The notes: generated by a model not told the origin, from the sequence alone. A stretch of DNA of 64,000 nucleotides from Reyranella massiliensis 521 (GCA_945860205.1 CAMARK010000003.1:28881-92880), one strand, 5' to 3'. Counted from the first letter of the stretch, positions 42,288 through 51,168 are shown. Translations and numbers: made by a program.

Positions 42288-43058
42288 ATGACTTATGGTG
42301 CCGGGATGATCGAAGAACTCCTGAGCCTCGCCCGCGACCCCCATGCTTGGGCAGCATTGGCCACGCTGATCGTCATGGAAGTCGTGCTGGGCATCGACAA
42401 CCTGATTTTCATTTCCATACTGACCAACAAGCTGCCCGAGCATCAGCGTGCGCGTGCGCGCAAGATCGGTATCGGCATGGCGGTCGTCATGCGGCTCGCC
42501 CTGCTCGGCACGGTGGCGTTCATCGTCCAGTTGACGCAGCCGCTGTTCACGCTGTTCGGCCATGCTTTCTCGTGGCGCGACCTGATCCTGATAGCGGGCG
42601 GCCTTTTCCTGATCTGGAAGGCGACCAACGAAATTCACGCCAATGTCGCGGGCGAGCATCCCGGGGAGACGACGGCGGCCGGTGTGGCGGGCATGACGGT
42701 GGCGGGCGCCATCGGCCAGATCCTGGTGCTCGACCTCGTGTTCTCGCTCGACAGCATCATCACCGCCGTCGGCATGACCGACGATCTTCCGATCATGGTC
42801 ATTGCCGTCGTGGTGGCCGTCGTTTTGATGCTGCTCGCGGCCGATCCGCTGGCGCGATTCATCGGCGACAACCCGACCATCGTCATGCTGGCGCTCGGCT
42901 TCCTGCTGATGATCGGCGGCACGCTGCTGGCCGAGGGCATGGGCGTGAAAATTCCCAAGGGTTACATCTACGCCGCCATGGCGTTCTCGGCGCTGATCGA
43001 GGGGTTGAACATGCTGGTCCGTCGCAAACGGCCGAAGAAGCCTCCGCGCCGGCGCTGA
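42288..43058 (+). CDS. TerC family integral membrane protein
   Basis: 256 residues from ATG 42288, preceded by GGGAGG; a later ATG (42306) is less well placed. The TerC core [20 protein letters not shown] (~25-45) and [22 protein letters not shown] carry the acidic residues typical of this metal/Ca-type exporter family; seven helices are apparent. Members export manganese or are linked to tellurite resistance. No yybP-ykoY riboswitch is seen in the short leader. Confidence 0.92.
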   Translation: MTYGAGMIEELLSLARDPHAWAALATLIVMEVVLGIDNLIFISILTNKLPEHQRARARKIGIGMAVVMRLALLGTVAFIVQLTQPLFTLFGHAFSWRDLILIAGGLFLIWKATNEIHANVAGEHPGETTAAGVAGMTVAGAIGQILVLDLVFSLDSIITAVGMTDDLPIMVIAVVVAVVLMLLAADPLARFIGDNPTIVMLALGFLLMIGGTLLAEGMGVKIPKGYIYAAMAFSALIEGLNMLVRRKRPKKPPRRR

Positions 43059-43094
43059 CCCAGGGTCTTTCCGACGAGAACAGAGTCGCTTCTT

Positions 43095-43236
43095 CTCCTC
43101 CCCAGTGAAGCTTGGGAGGTGGCCCGTCATACGGGCCGGAGGGGTCATGAGTCTCGCCCGTGGCCCCAACACTTTGACCCATGACCCCTCCGTCCGCGAA
43201 GACGCGGCCACCTCCCCTTGCAAGCAAGGGGAGGAG
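43095..43236. repeat. 142-bp imperfect palindromic intergenic element
   Basis: Left half CTCCTCCCC…GGGAGGTGGC…GGAGGGGTCATG mirrors right half CATGACCCCTCC…GCCACCTCCC…GGGGAGGAG. The right end alone is a hairpin CTCCCCTTGC-AA-GCAAGGGGAG. The remaining bases between TerC and MsrA are short flanks. This looks like a mobile, non-autonomous palindromic element common in alphaproteobacterial intergenic regions; transcripts from either side could use it as a terminator or stabiliser. Confidence 0.75.
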
Positions 43237-43264
43237 AGGCTCGCTTCAATCGATCGGAAAGCCC

Positions 43265-43876
43265 CTACGCCTTGGGCGCAGGACCCCACAGACGCTCCAG
43301 CCGGCGGTCGCGGCCGCAGCTCCAGCGGTAGTAGGTATAGCTCGTCGCGTTCTTGCGATAGTAGTCCTGGTGATAGGCCTCGGCCGGATAGAATTTCGCC
43401 GCCGGCAGCACTTGTGTGACGATGCGCCCGGGGAGCTTGCCCGACGCGTCGAGGGCGGCCTTCGAGGCTTCGGCCGCCGTGCGCTGGCCGTCGTCGAGGA
43501 CGAAGATGCCCGAGCGGTATTGCGGACCCTTGTCGCAGAACTGGCCGGAGGCATCGAGCGGATCGATGTTGCGCCAGAACACGTCCAGCAGCTGTTGATA
43601 GCTGACGCGTGCCGGGTCGTAGTCGACCTGCAGCGCCTCGTAGTGGCCGGTGCGGCCGGAGGTCACCTGCTCGTAGGTCGGATCGGCCTTGGTGCCGCCG
43701 ATGTAGCCCGAGGTCGTCGCCAGCACGCCGTCGAGCTTGTCGAACGGCGGCTCCATGCACCAGAAGCAGCCGCCGGCGAAGATCGCGACGGCGCGTGCCT
43801 GATCGCGATTCTGGGCTTGTGCCGGCACCAGCGCCAGCAGGGTCAGCAGCGAGGCGAGGAGGGCGAGCTTTTTCAT
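43265..43876 (-). CDS. msrA: peptide methionine sulfoxide reductase A, exported
   Basis: 203 residues from ATG 43876, with signal MKKLALLASLLTLLALVPAQAQ. GGCFWCMEPPF (~35-45) is the catalytic motif; YTYYRWSCGRDRRLERLW carries the C-terminal resolving-Cys region. It reduces S-methionine sulfoxide, here in the periplasm. The ATG overlaps the msrB stop (ATGA). The track's 327-aa version includes antisense-frame shadow upstream. Confidence 0.93.
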   Translation of the reverse strand: MKKLALLASLLTLLALVPAQAQNRDQARAVAIFAGGCFWCMEPPFDKLDGVLATTSGYIGGTKADPTYEQVTSGRTGHYEALQVDYDPARVSYQQLLDVFWRNIDPLDASGQFCDKGPQYRSGIFVLDDGQRTAAEASKAALDASGKLPGRIVTQVLPAAKFYPAEAYHQDYYRKNATSYTYYRWSCGRDRRLERLWGPAPKA

Positions 43877-44370
43877 GCGCCTGTTCCGGTCGGCTTGAAG
43901 GTCATCGCCACGCCGTTCATGCAATAGCGCAGGCCGGTGGGCTTGGGTCCGTCGTTGAAGACGTGACCGAGATGGCCGCCGCAGCGCCGGCAGTGGACCT
44001 CGGTCTGGGACATGAACAGGAAGCCGCTCTCCTGCTTGGTGCCAATCGCCTTGTCGAGCGGCTGCCAGAAGCTCGGCCAGCCGGTGCCGCTGTCGAACTT
44101 GGTGGCCGAGGAGAACAGCGCCAGGTCGCAGCCGGCGCAGCAGAAGGTGCCGGCGCGCTTCTCGCGGTCGAGCGGGCTGGTGCCGGCGCGCTCGGTGCCG
44201 GCTTTCCGCAGGACGGCATATTGTTCCGGCGTCAGCAGGCGCCGCCATTCGGCATCGCTGCGCGTGACTTCGAAGGCCGGGGCCTGTGCGTGCGCGCTTC
44301 TGGCGCCGAAACCGAAGGCCATCAGGGTGGTGCTCCCAAGGAGGAAATGTCGTCGATCGATTCGGTCCAT
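43873..44370 (-). CDS. msrB: peptide methionine sulfoxide reductase B, exported
   Basis: 165 residues from ATG 44370. N-terminal twin-Arg signal (RRHFLLGSTTLMAFGFGARSAHA) suggests Tat export. Zinc Cys pairs CCAGC and CRRCGGHLGHVF, and the catalytic YCMNGVAMTF motif are intact. It reduces R-methionine sulfoxide, complementing MsrA in one periplasmic repair operon. Confidence 0.93.
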   Translation of the reverse strand: MDRIDRRHFLLGSTTLMAFGFGARSAHAQAPAFEVTRSDAEWRRLLTPEQYAVLRKAGTERAGTSPLDREKRAGTFCCAGCDLALFSSATKFDSGTGWPSFWQPLDKAIGTKQESGFLFMSQTEVHCRRCGGHLGHVFNDGPKPTGLRYCMNGVAMTFKPTGTGA

Positions 44371-44475
44371 GGTGTCGCTCTTAGCGCCGGACGCGGGCCG
44401 GAAGTAAGGCGATCCGCCATCACCGATGGTCACTTTGTCGTGCGGCCGCCGCGGCCCGGGGCTAAGCTTGCCGCC

Positions 44476-45237
44476 ATGAAGCTCAAGGATCAGGTCGCCA
44501 TCGTCACCGGGGCTGCTTCCGGCATCGGCGCCGCCTCGGCCCGCCTGTTCGCGGCCGAGGGCGCGAAGCTGGTGCTGGTCGACCAGGACACGGCCGGGCT
44601 GGGGCAGGTCGCGGCCGACATCGAGGCAAAAGGCGGCCGTGCCCTCACCATCCCCGCCGACGTGAGCTCCGACCAGCAGGCGCGCGAGGGCGTGGCCGGT
44701 GTCCTGGAGAAATGGGGCCGCATCGACGTGCTCCTGACGGCGGCGGGCGCCTCGACCGGCGGCACCGTCGACACGATCGAGGAGGGGGCGTGGGACCGCA
44801 CCTTCGCCATCAACGTCAAGGGCACCTATCTCTGGATCCACTACGCGATCCAGCCGATGATTGCCGCCAAGTCCGGCGCCATCGTCACCATCGGCTCGCA
44901 GCTTGCGCAATCGAGCCCGGGAAAGAACGCAGCCTACATCGCCTCCAAGGGCGCCATCGCTTCCCTCACCAAGACCATGGCCGTCGACCATGCGGCCCAG
45001 GGCATCCGCGTCAACGCGCTGATGCCCGGTGTCATCGACACGCCCATGCCGGCCAAGTCGCTAAAACGCTATGCCGACCCCGACGCGATGCGGGCCTTCT
45101 GGAAACTGCGCCATCCCATGGGCCGCATTGGCCAGCCTGAGGAAGTGGCCAAGGCCGCGCTGTTCCTGGCTTGCGACGACTCCTCCTTCGTCACCGGCAC
45201 GCTGCTGTTCGTCGACGGCGGCTGGACGGCGCACTGA
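44476..45237 (+). CDS. short-chain dehydrogenase/reductase
   Basis: 253 residues from ATG 44476. TGAASGIGAASARLF (~12), ADVSSDQQ, TIGSQLAQSS catalytic-Ser region and YIASK are all canonical, as is the C-terminal GTLLFVDGGWTAH. The stop overlaps the start of the PhyH gene (TGATG), linking it with that dioxygenase and the deacetylase. Confidence 0.93.
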   Translation: MKLKDQVAIVTGAASGIGAASARLFAAEGAKLVLVDQDTAGLGQVAADIEAKGGRALTIPADVSSDQQAREGVAGVLEKWGRIDVLLTAAGASTGGTVDTIEEGAWDRTFAINVKGTYLWIHYAIQPMIAAKSGAIVTIGSQLAQSSPGKNAAYIASKGAIASLTKTMAVDHAAQGIRVNALMPGVIDTPMPAKSLKRYADPDAMRAFWKLRHPMGRIGQPEEVAKAALFLACDDSSFVTGTLLFVDGGWTAH

Positions 45238-46061
45238 TGAAGAAGCTCACGGCCGGGCAGGTCGCGGGCTACGAGCGCGATGGCTATGTCTGCCCGGTCG
45301 ACGGCTTCACGACCGAACAGGCGCGCGGCTGGCGCGACCGGCTGGAATCCTTCGAGCGCGCCGAAGGCCGCAAGATGACGCGGGGCCACAATTTCAAGCC
45401 GCATCTTCTTTTCCCCTGGGTCGACGAGATCGTGCATTCGCCGCATGTGCTCGACGCGGTCGAGGATCTGATCGGCCCGGACATACGGCTGTTTCATCTC
45501 ACGGTGTGGCCCAAAGATGCGCAAAGCGGCGCCTATGTGAGCTGGCACCAGGATGCCACCTACTTCGCGCTGGAGCCCGTCTGCCACGTCACCGCCTGGG
45601 TGGCGCTGACCGATGCGCCGGTCGAGGCGGGCTGCATGGAAGTGGTGCCGGGCTCGCACAGGCTCGGCCAGATGCAGCATGCCGAGATGCAGGACCCGGA
45701 GAACCTGCTGTCGCGCGGCCAGGCGCTGGCCGTGGACGTCGATCGCACCAGGACCGCGTTCATGCCGGTGAAGGCGGGGCAGTTCTCGCTGCACCATACG
45801 CATCTCGTGCACAATTCGCGGCCCAACCGCTCGAACGACCGGCGGATTGGGCTCGGCATCAGCTACGTGCCGACCCATGCGCGCTGCACGGCCAGGAACC
45901 GCGTGACGGCGATGCTGGTGCGCGGCCAGGATAGATACGGAAATTTCGACGAGGAGCGCCGGCCGACATCCGAAGCCGGCCCCGAGGAGCGCGCCTTCCA
46001 CGCCGATGCCGTGGCACGCTTCCGCGCCATGAACGCCAGTCTCAACATTGTCGCCGAGTGA
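45237..46061 (+). CDS. phytanoyl-CoA dioxygenase family protein
   Basis: 274 residues from ATG 45237. Fe(II)/2-oxoglutarate double-stranded beta-helix: the iron HxD is in WHQDATYF (~103), the distal His in HHTHLVHNSRPNRSNDRRIGL with the 2-OG Arg after it. PhyH relatives hydroxylate small metabolites (acyl-CoA, ectoine, phosphonates). Coupled to the SDR gene, so hydroxylation followed by oxidation of the new alcohol is a reasonable inference. Confidence 0.9.
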   Translation: MKKLTAGQVAGYERDGYVCPVDGFTTEQARGWRDRLESFERAEGRKMTRGHNFKPHLLFPWVDEIVHSPHVLDAVEDLIGPDIRLFHLTVWPKDAQSGAYVSWHQDATYFALEPVCHVTAWVALTDAPVEAGCMEVVPGSHRLGQMQHAEMQDPENLLSRGQALAVDVDRTRTAFMPVKAGQFSLHHTHLVHNSRPNRSNDRRIGLGISYVPTHARCTARNRVTAMLVRGQDRYGNFDEERRPTSEAGPEERAFHADAVARFRAMNASLNIVAE

Positions 46062-46064
46062 CGC

Positions 46065-46979
46065 ATGCACACCATCCGCCTGCCCCATCACAACCGCTAC
46101 GCCTACTCGCCCATTACCGAGCGCAAGGACTACGCGTGGCCGGAGGGCAAGCGGCTCGCGGTCTATCTCGGCCTCAACATCGAGCATTTCGCCTTCGGGG
46201 CCGGCGACGGCCATCTGCTCACGGTGGCGGGCACGCCGCCCGATCCGCGCACCTTCGCCTGGCGGGACTACGGCAACCGGGTCGGCGTCTGGCGCTGCCT
46301 CGAATTGTTCGACGAGCTCAACCTGCCGGCGGCGCACCTCATCAACACTACCGTGTTCGACTACGCGCCGCAGATCGTCGATGCACTGAAGGCCCGTGGC
46401 GACGAGTTCATCGGCCACGGCCGCACCAATGCCGAGCGCCATGGTCAGATGTGGGAAGCCGACGAGAAGCGCTTCCTGGAAGAGGTGCGCGATGCCATCG
46501 AGAAGGCGTCGGGCAAGCGGCCGCGTGGCTGGATGGCGCCGTGGATGAGTTCCAGCCATCACACGCCCGATCTCCTGAAGGAGACCGGCTTCGACTTCCT
46601 GATGGACTGGCCGGCCGACGACCAGCCGCTCTGGATGAAGACCCGCTCGGGTCCGCTGATGAGCGTGCCCTATCCGATCGAGATCAACGACAGCCCGCAG
46701 ATCCTGGTCCGCCACCACTCGCCCGAGCAGTTCCGCGACTTCATCATCGGCCAGTTCGAGGAGCTGCTGCGCCAGTCGGCGAAGCAGCCGCTGGTCTGCG
46801 GCATTGCGCTACACACCATGATCGTGGGCCAGCCCTACCGCCTGCGGATGCTGCGTGAGGCGTTGCAGCACATTGTGAACCACCCGCAGAAGGACAAGGT
46901 GTGGTTCACGCGGCCCTCGGCGATCTACGATCATTGCGAGGCCCTGCCCAAGGGGACGATGGTTTCGCCGCCAGCATAG
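46065..46979 (+). CDS. polysaccharide deacetylase/PuuE-type allantoinase family protein
   Basis: 304 residues with the NodB-homology barrel: YLGLNIEHFAFG, EFIGHGRTNAERHG and RGWMAPWMSSSHHTPDLLKETGFDFLMDW. The metal-binding His/Asp set is looser than in chitin deacetylases and closer to the PuuE group that acts on cyclic ureides. Four bases after the PhyH gene, so part of a three-gene operon. Confidence 0.85.
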   Translation: MHTIRLPHHNRYAYSPITERKDYAWPEGKRLAVYLGLNIEHFAFGAGDGHLLTVAGTPPDPRTFAWRDYGNRVGVWRCLELFDELNLPAAHLINTTVFDYAPQIVDALKARGDEFIGHGRTNAERHGQMWEADEKRFLEEVRDAIEKASGKRPRGWMAPWMSSSHHTPDLLKETGFDFLMDWPADDQPLWMKTRSGPLMSVPYPIEINDSPQILVRHHSPEQFRDFIIGQFEELLRQSAKQPLVCGIALHTMIVGQPYRLRMLREALQHIVNHPQKDKVWFTRPSAIYDHCEALPKGTMVSPPA

Positions 46980-46982
46980 CCT

Positions 46983-47774
46983 CTAGTCGGGATTCACCGA
47001 GATGCCGAGCCGTTCGAGAAGTTCGGTCTGCTGGCTTTCGCCGATCATCAGTCCTGCGTAGGCAGACAGCACGGCCAGGTTCAACCCTGAAATCGTCGAG
47101 CCCCGGAAATCCGCGCGGGTCAGATTGGCCCGCTCCCATTCGGCCTTGTCGAGCGAGCAGCCGCGCAGGATTGCGTCGGTGAGGTTGACGTCGAAGAGGG
47201 CGGTGTCGAGAAACTTGCAGGTCAGGAACTCGCAGCTCTCGAGCGACACGCCGGAGAAGTCCGTGAAGGTGAAGTTGCAGGCCTCGAAACGCGCGCGCGT
47301 GATGATCACCCGCTTCGAGATCGCCTTGGTAAAGGTCGAGGCGTGGAAGCGCACGCCCCGGAAGCTGCATTCCCGGGCCCGGAAGTCGTGCATGTCACAG
47401 CGTTCGAAGGAACCGACGGCGAAGTTGCACTCCTCCGCTGCGATGTCCCGCAGATCGCAGAAAGCGAAGGTGCACCCCTTCTTCTGGTCGGCGTCGAAGA
47501 AGTTGGTGCCCTGAAATCGAGCGCCGGGGAACTTGCAACTGGCGAACCGACCCGGTGAAAAGCGGCAGTCCTTAAACTGTGCGCCGGAGAAATCGGCGCC
47601 GCGGACGGCCGGCAGGTCGAAGGTGCAACCGACGAACAGGCATTCCGACAGGTCGAGTTCGTCGAGCGTGACGGCCGACGTGAAGGCCACGGCCTCGAAT
47701 TTGCGGCCCGTCTTCGCCAGCCCGGTCAGTTCGTCCTGGCGGAGGGGCCTCGGCGCGGGATCGGCGTTCGCCAT
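46983..47774 (-). CDS. pentapeptide-repeat protein
   Basis: 263 residues with many tandem A/C-x-L/F-x-x five-residue units, for example DFSGAQFKDCRFSPGRFASCKFPGARF and FRARECSFRGVRF, forming a right-handed quadrilateral beta-helix from ~45 to 240. Such helices act in binding or as DNA mimics; the function here is unknown. Convergent with the deacetylase gene, stops four bases apart. Confidence 0.85.
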   Translation of the reverse strand: MANADPAPRPLRQDELTGLAKTGRKFEAVAFTSAVTLDELDLSECLFVGCTFDLPAVRGADFSGAQFKDCRFSPGRFASCKFPGARFQGTNFFDADQKKGCTFAFCDLRDIAAEECNFAVGSFERCDMHDFRARECSFRGVRFHASTFTKAISKRVIITRARFEACNFTFTDFSGVSLESCEFLTCKFLDTALFDVNLTDAILRGCSLDKAEWERANLTRADFRGSTISGLNLAVLSAYAGLMIGESQQTELLERLGISVNPD

Positions 47775-47834
47775 GGGAGTGTCCTTGGACTGTACCTATC
47801 TTCGTCCCGCCGATGTACCTGATGCCCAGAGCCC

Positions 47835-48140
47835 ATGTCGAAGCATTCTGTCCCCCTCACCGACTGGCTGGCCGATGCCGGCCTGCGCAACATGTTGTTG
47901 GAGGAGATGCTCGACGGCTTCTCGCGCCGCCTGAACGACATGGGCGTGCCGGTCGCGCGCTCCTTCGTCGGCATGAACACGCTTCATTCGATGGTGCGGG
48001 CGCGCGGCCTGATCTGGGACCGTGCTATCCCCGAGATCGAGCACTTCGAGTTCGGCCACGCCGGGATCGACGTGCCGCTCGTGCGAGAGAGCCCTTTTGC
48101 GCCGATGCTGCCGAAACACCGGAGAATCACGCTGGAGTGA
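47835..48140 (+). pseudogene. truncated N-terminal part of an adenylate cyclase-type protein
   Basis: 101 residues: PLTDWLADAGLRNMLLEEMLDGFSRRLNDMGVPVARSFVGMNTLHSMVRARGLIWDR resembles the conserved N-terminal segment that precedes the class III cyclase domain in many alphaproteobacterial adenylate cyclases. The frame closes after RRITLE with no cyclase domain, and the convergent peptidase begins there. It may be a relic or a standalone regulatory domain; I favour relic. Confidence 0.45.
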
Positions 48141-50109
48141 CCACCAGGCCGACCGTCCTCAGGGCGAAGGCATAGGCGATCGCGACTTCGTCGAGCCGGT
48201 CGAAGCGCCCCGACGATCCGCCGTGGCCCGCCCCCATGTTCGTCCGCAGCACGATCGGTCCCCCCGAGGTCATGGTGGCCCTGAGGCGGGCGACCCATTT
48301 CGCGGGCTCCCAATAGGTGACGCGCGGATCGGTGAGGCCGGCCATGGCGAGGATCGCCGGGTAGTCCCTGGCGGCGACGTTGTCGTAGGGCGAGTACGAG
48401 AGGATATGGCGAAACGCCTCCTCGTCGGTGATCGGGTTGCCCCATTCGGGCCATTCGGGCGGTGTCAGCGGTAGCTTGTCGTCCAGCATGGTGTTGAGCA
48501 CGTCGACGAAGGGCACTTCGGCCACGATGCCGGCGAAGAGCTCGCCGGCCCGGTTGGCGACTGCGCCCATCAGCATGCCGCCGGCGCTGCCGCCGTGACC
48601 GATGATGCGCTTGGCGGAGGTGTATTTCGCGGCGATCAGCGCGCGGCCGGCCGCGGCGAAATCGTCGAACGTGTTCGTCTTCTTCGCCAGCTTGCCGTCG
48701 AGGTACCATGACCAGCCCTTGTCGGCACCGCCCCGGATGTGGGCGATGGCATAGACGAAGCCGCGGTCGACGAGCGACAGGCGATTGGCCGAAAAGGACG
48801 CCGGCATCGCCATGCCGTACGAGCCGTAGCCGTAAAGCAGAAGGGGCGCACTACCGTCGAGCGCGAGGCCGCGGCGATACAGGATCGACACCGGAACCTC
48901 GGCGCCGTCGTGAGAGGTCGCCATGATCCGCGTCGTGACGTAGTCGGCGGGATCGTGGCCGGAAGGAATCTCCTGGCGCTTCCGCAAGGTGCGTTCGCGG
49001 CTCGCCATGTCGTAGTCGTATACCTCGGCCGGCGTCGTCATCGACGAATAGGCGAACCGCAAATTCGTCGTGGCGAATTCGTAGCCACTCACGATATCGA
49101 GAGAATAGGCCGCCTCGTCGAAGGCGATGAGGTGTTCAGAGCCGTTGCCGAGGTCGCGGATCACGATCGAGGGCAGGGCGTTTGCGCGCTCCAGCCGGGC
49201 GAGGTGGCCCGCGAAGAGTTCCATGCCGAGGATGTAGGTGCCCGGCCGGTGCGGGATCAGCTCACGCCAGTTCGCCCGCCCGGGTGCCGCGAGCGGCGCG
49301 GTGACGATGCGGAAATCGATCGCGCCGCCGTCGTTGGTGAGGATGAAGAGCTCCTCGCCGCGGTCGGCAACCTCGTAGCGTAGGCCGGTTTCTCTTGGAG
49401 CGATGAGCCGCGGCGTCGCGTCCGGCCGCGTGAGGTCGATCAGGTGCTGCTCGGACGTGTCGTGATCGCCGCCGGCGATGATGCAGAAGCGGCCGCTGGC
49501 GCTTTTCTCGATGCGCGTGAACCAGCCGATGTCCTTCTCTTCATAGACGAGGAGGTCGTCGGATTGCGGTGTCCCCAGACGGTGGCGGAAGACTTTCAGC
49601 GGGCGATGGTTGTCGTCGACCTGGACGTAGAAGAAGAACGTCGAGTCGAGGCCCCAGACGACGCTGCCGCTGGTCTCGGTCAGCGTGTCGGGCAGGTCCT
49701 GGCCAGTATCCCAGCGCCGTACCCGGAGCGTGAAGAACTCGGAGCCGCGCAGGTCGGCGCTCCAGGCTTCCAGCCGATGGTTCGGCGAATGCCGCGTGCC
49801 ACCGAATTTGAAGTAGCCGGAGGTCTTCGCCAGCGCATCGCCGTCGAGGACGATCTGGACGTCATCTCCCGCCCGCGGCGATCGGCCAATCTGCTGGTGT
49901 TGGCCACCCTCGCGAAACCGCCACAGGTAGGCGAAAGGCCCGTCCGGCATGGGAACGCCGGAATCGTCCTCCTTGATGCGCCCGCGCATCTCCGCGACCA
50001 GCGTCTTCTGCAGCGCCTGCACCGGCGCCAGGAGAGTCTCGGCGTAGCGGTTCTCGGCTTCCAGATAGGCGCGGATGTCCGGATCGAGCAGCGACGGGTC
50101 GCGCAGCAC
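48127..50109 (-). CDS. S9 family prolyl oligopeptidase (protease II type)
   Basis: 660 residues from the first canonical start (GTG 50109), but the conserved N-terminus continues upstream in the same open frame (LHGVTVADDYAWLKDEKWQQ), so the true protein is about 25-35 residues longer; see findings. The catalytic domain has GHGGSAGGMLMGAVANR with the Ser, TDPRVTYWEPAKWVARLR with the Asp region and NMGAGHGGSSGRFD with the His; the first ~400 residues form the beta-propeller. It cleaves peptides after basic or proline residues. No signal peptide seen. Confidence 0.9.
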   Translation of the reverse strand: MLRDPSLLDPDIRAYLEAENRYAETLLAPVQALQKTLVAEMRGRIKEDDSGVPMPDGPFAYLWRFREGGQHQQIGRSPRAGDDVQIVLDGDALAKTSGYFKFGGTRHSPNHRLEAWSADLRGSEFFTLRVRRWDTGQDLPDTLTETSGSVVWGLDSTFFFYVQVDDNHRPLKVFRHRLGTPQSDDLLVYEEKDIGWFTRIEKSASGRFCIIAGGDHDTSEQHLIDLTRPDATPRLIAPRETGLRYEVADRGEELFILTNDGGAIDFRIVTAPLAAPGRANWRELIPHRPGTYILGMELFAGHLARLERANALPSIVIRDLGNGSEHLIAFDEAAYSLDIVSGYEFATTNLRFAYSSMTTPAEVYDYDMASRERTLRKRQEIPSGHDPADYVTTRIMATSHDGAEVPVSILYRRGLALDGSAPLLLYGYGSYGMAMPASFSANRLSLVDRGFVYAIAHIRGGADKGWSWYLDGKLAKKTNTFDDFAAAGRALIAAKYTSAKRIIGHGGSAGGMLMGAVANRAGELFAGIVAEVPFVDVLNTMLDDKLPLTPPEWPEWGNPITDEEAFRHILSYSPYDNVAARDYPAILAMAGLTDPRVTYWEPAKWVARLRATMTSGGPIVLRTNMGAGHGGSSGRFDRLDEVAIAYAFALRTVGLVVTPA

Positions 50110-50212
50110 CTGCTGCCACTTCTCGTCCTTCAGCCAGGCATAGTCGTCGGCGACCGTGACGCCGTGCAGCGTCCGCGGCGACGGACGTCGCGTTGCCAGG
50201 GGCGGCGGGGCC

Positions 50213-51109
50213 TCAGGCGTAATTGCCGCGCGCCTTGCCGTTGGTTCCCTTGGGGGCGCCCTTGGACGCCGCCTTGGGCGCGGCCTTCGCCGCCGCCCTT
50301 TGGGGCTTGGCGCTCAGCATATTGCGCATCACCGCGCCTTGCGTATCCCACCAGTCGGCGAGGATGCGGACGTCCCAGCCGATGCAGAAGTGCTTCACGC
50401 CCATGTCGAGATAGCGCTGGCCGTCGGTGGGATCGCGCAGCTCGACGCGTGGATGCAGGCCCTTCTTCAAGGCCATCTTGATGGTCTTCGTTTCGGCCGC
50501 CAGGACCTCGGCGTCGCCATACTGGCCGGTCTTGCCGATGCTCATCGAGAAGTCGGAGGCGCCGAACTGCACCATGTCGATGCCCGGCACCGCGAGAATG
50601 CGGTCGAGATCGTCCACGCACGACTTCTTCTCGACCATGATGGCGATCACCACCTCGTTCAGCGCGTCGACATAGGCGGGCGTGCCGCCCGTGCGCACCG
50701 TGCCGACGTCGCGCCGCATGCCGACGCCGAGGCGTCCGCGGCCGCGCGCGCCCTTGGCCATCGTCGTCTCGGCGCGCACGGCGTCGACCGCGGCCTTGGC
50801 GTCCTCGACCGAGCGGATGTCGGCGAACAGCACGCTCTGGAAGCCCGAGCCGATCGCGCGCATCGCCTGGTGGGTGTACTGGGTCTGCTCGATCTTGATC
50901 ATGCCCGACATGTTGCAGAGCTCGAAGGCGCGGCCGAGATTGTCGAGGTCGTGCATGGTGAAGGGCGCGTACTCGGCGGTGAACTCGACATAGTCGTACT
51001 GCTTGGAATGGCCGATCAGCTCGACCAGGGTCGGCCACGCCGACAGAATGTGGGTGCCCACGGTGGGCTTGCCGGCGTTGAGACATTCACGAAGCGGATT
51101 ACGAAGCAT
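50213..51109 (-). CDS. HpcH/HpaI aldolase/citrate lyase family protein
   Basis: 298 residues from ATG 51109 (GGGGGAAAC upstream); the track start 51217 covers the promoter of the divergent gene. TIM barrel of class II pyruvate aldolases: MIKIEQTQYTHQAMRAIGSGFQSVLFADIRSVEDA and DDLDRILAVPGIDMVQFGASDFSMSIG. A Lys/Ala-rich tail (AAAKAAPKAASKGAPKGTNGKA) extends the C-terminus past the barrel, unusual for the family. Confidence 0.9.
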   Translation of the reverse strand: MLRNPLRECLNAGKPTVGTHILSAWPTLVELIGHSKQYDYVEFTAEYAPFTMHDLDNLGRAFELCNMSGMIKIEQTQYTHQAMRAIGSGFQSVLFADIRSVEDAKAAVDAVRAETTMAKGARGRGRLGVGMRRDVGTVRTGGTPAYVDALNEVVIAIMVEKKSCVDDLDRILAVPGIDMVQFGASDFSMSIGKTGQYGDAEVLAAETKTIKMALKKGLHPRVELRDPTDGQRYLDMGVKHFCIGWDVRILADWWDTQGAVMRNMLSAKPQRAAAKAAPKAASKGAPKGTNGKARGNYA

Positions 51110-51168
51110 GTTGTTTCCCCCTGGGGTCCAGTTCGGGCTAGTCTGACATCTTGTGTAGGGGGAGTGCC

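Noticed and set aside
45069-46718. 549-aa minus-strand ORF
   Set aside because: Antisense to SDR, PhyH and deacetylase genes; no domain.
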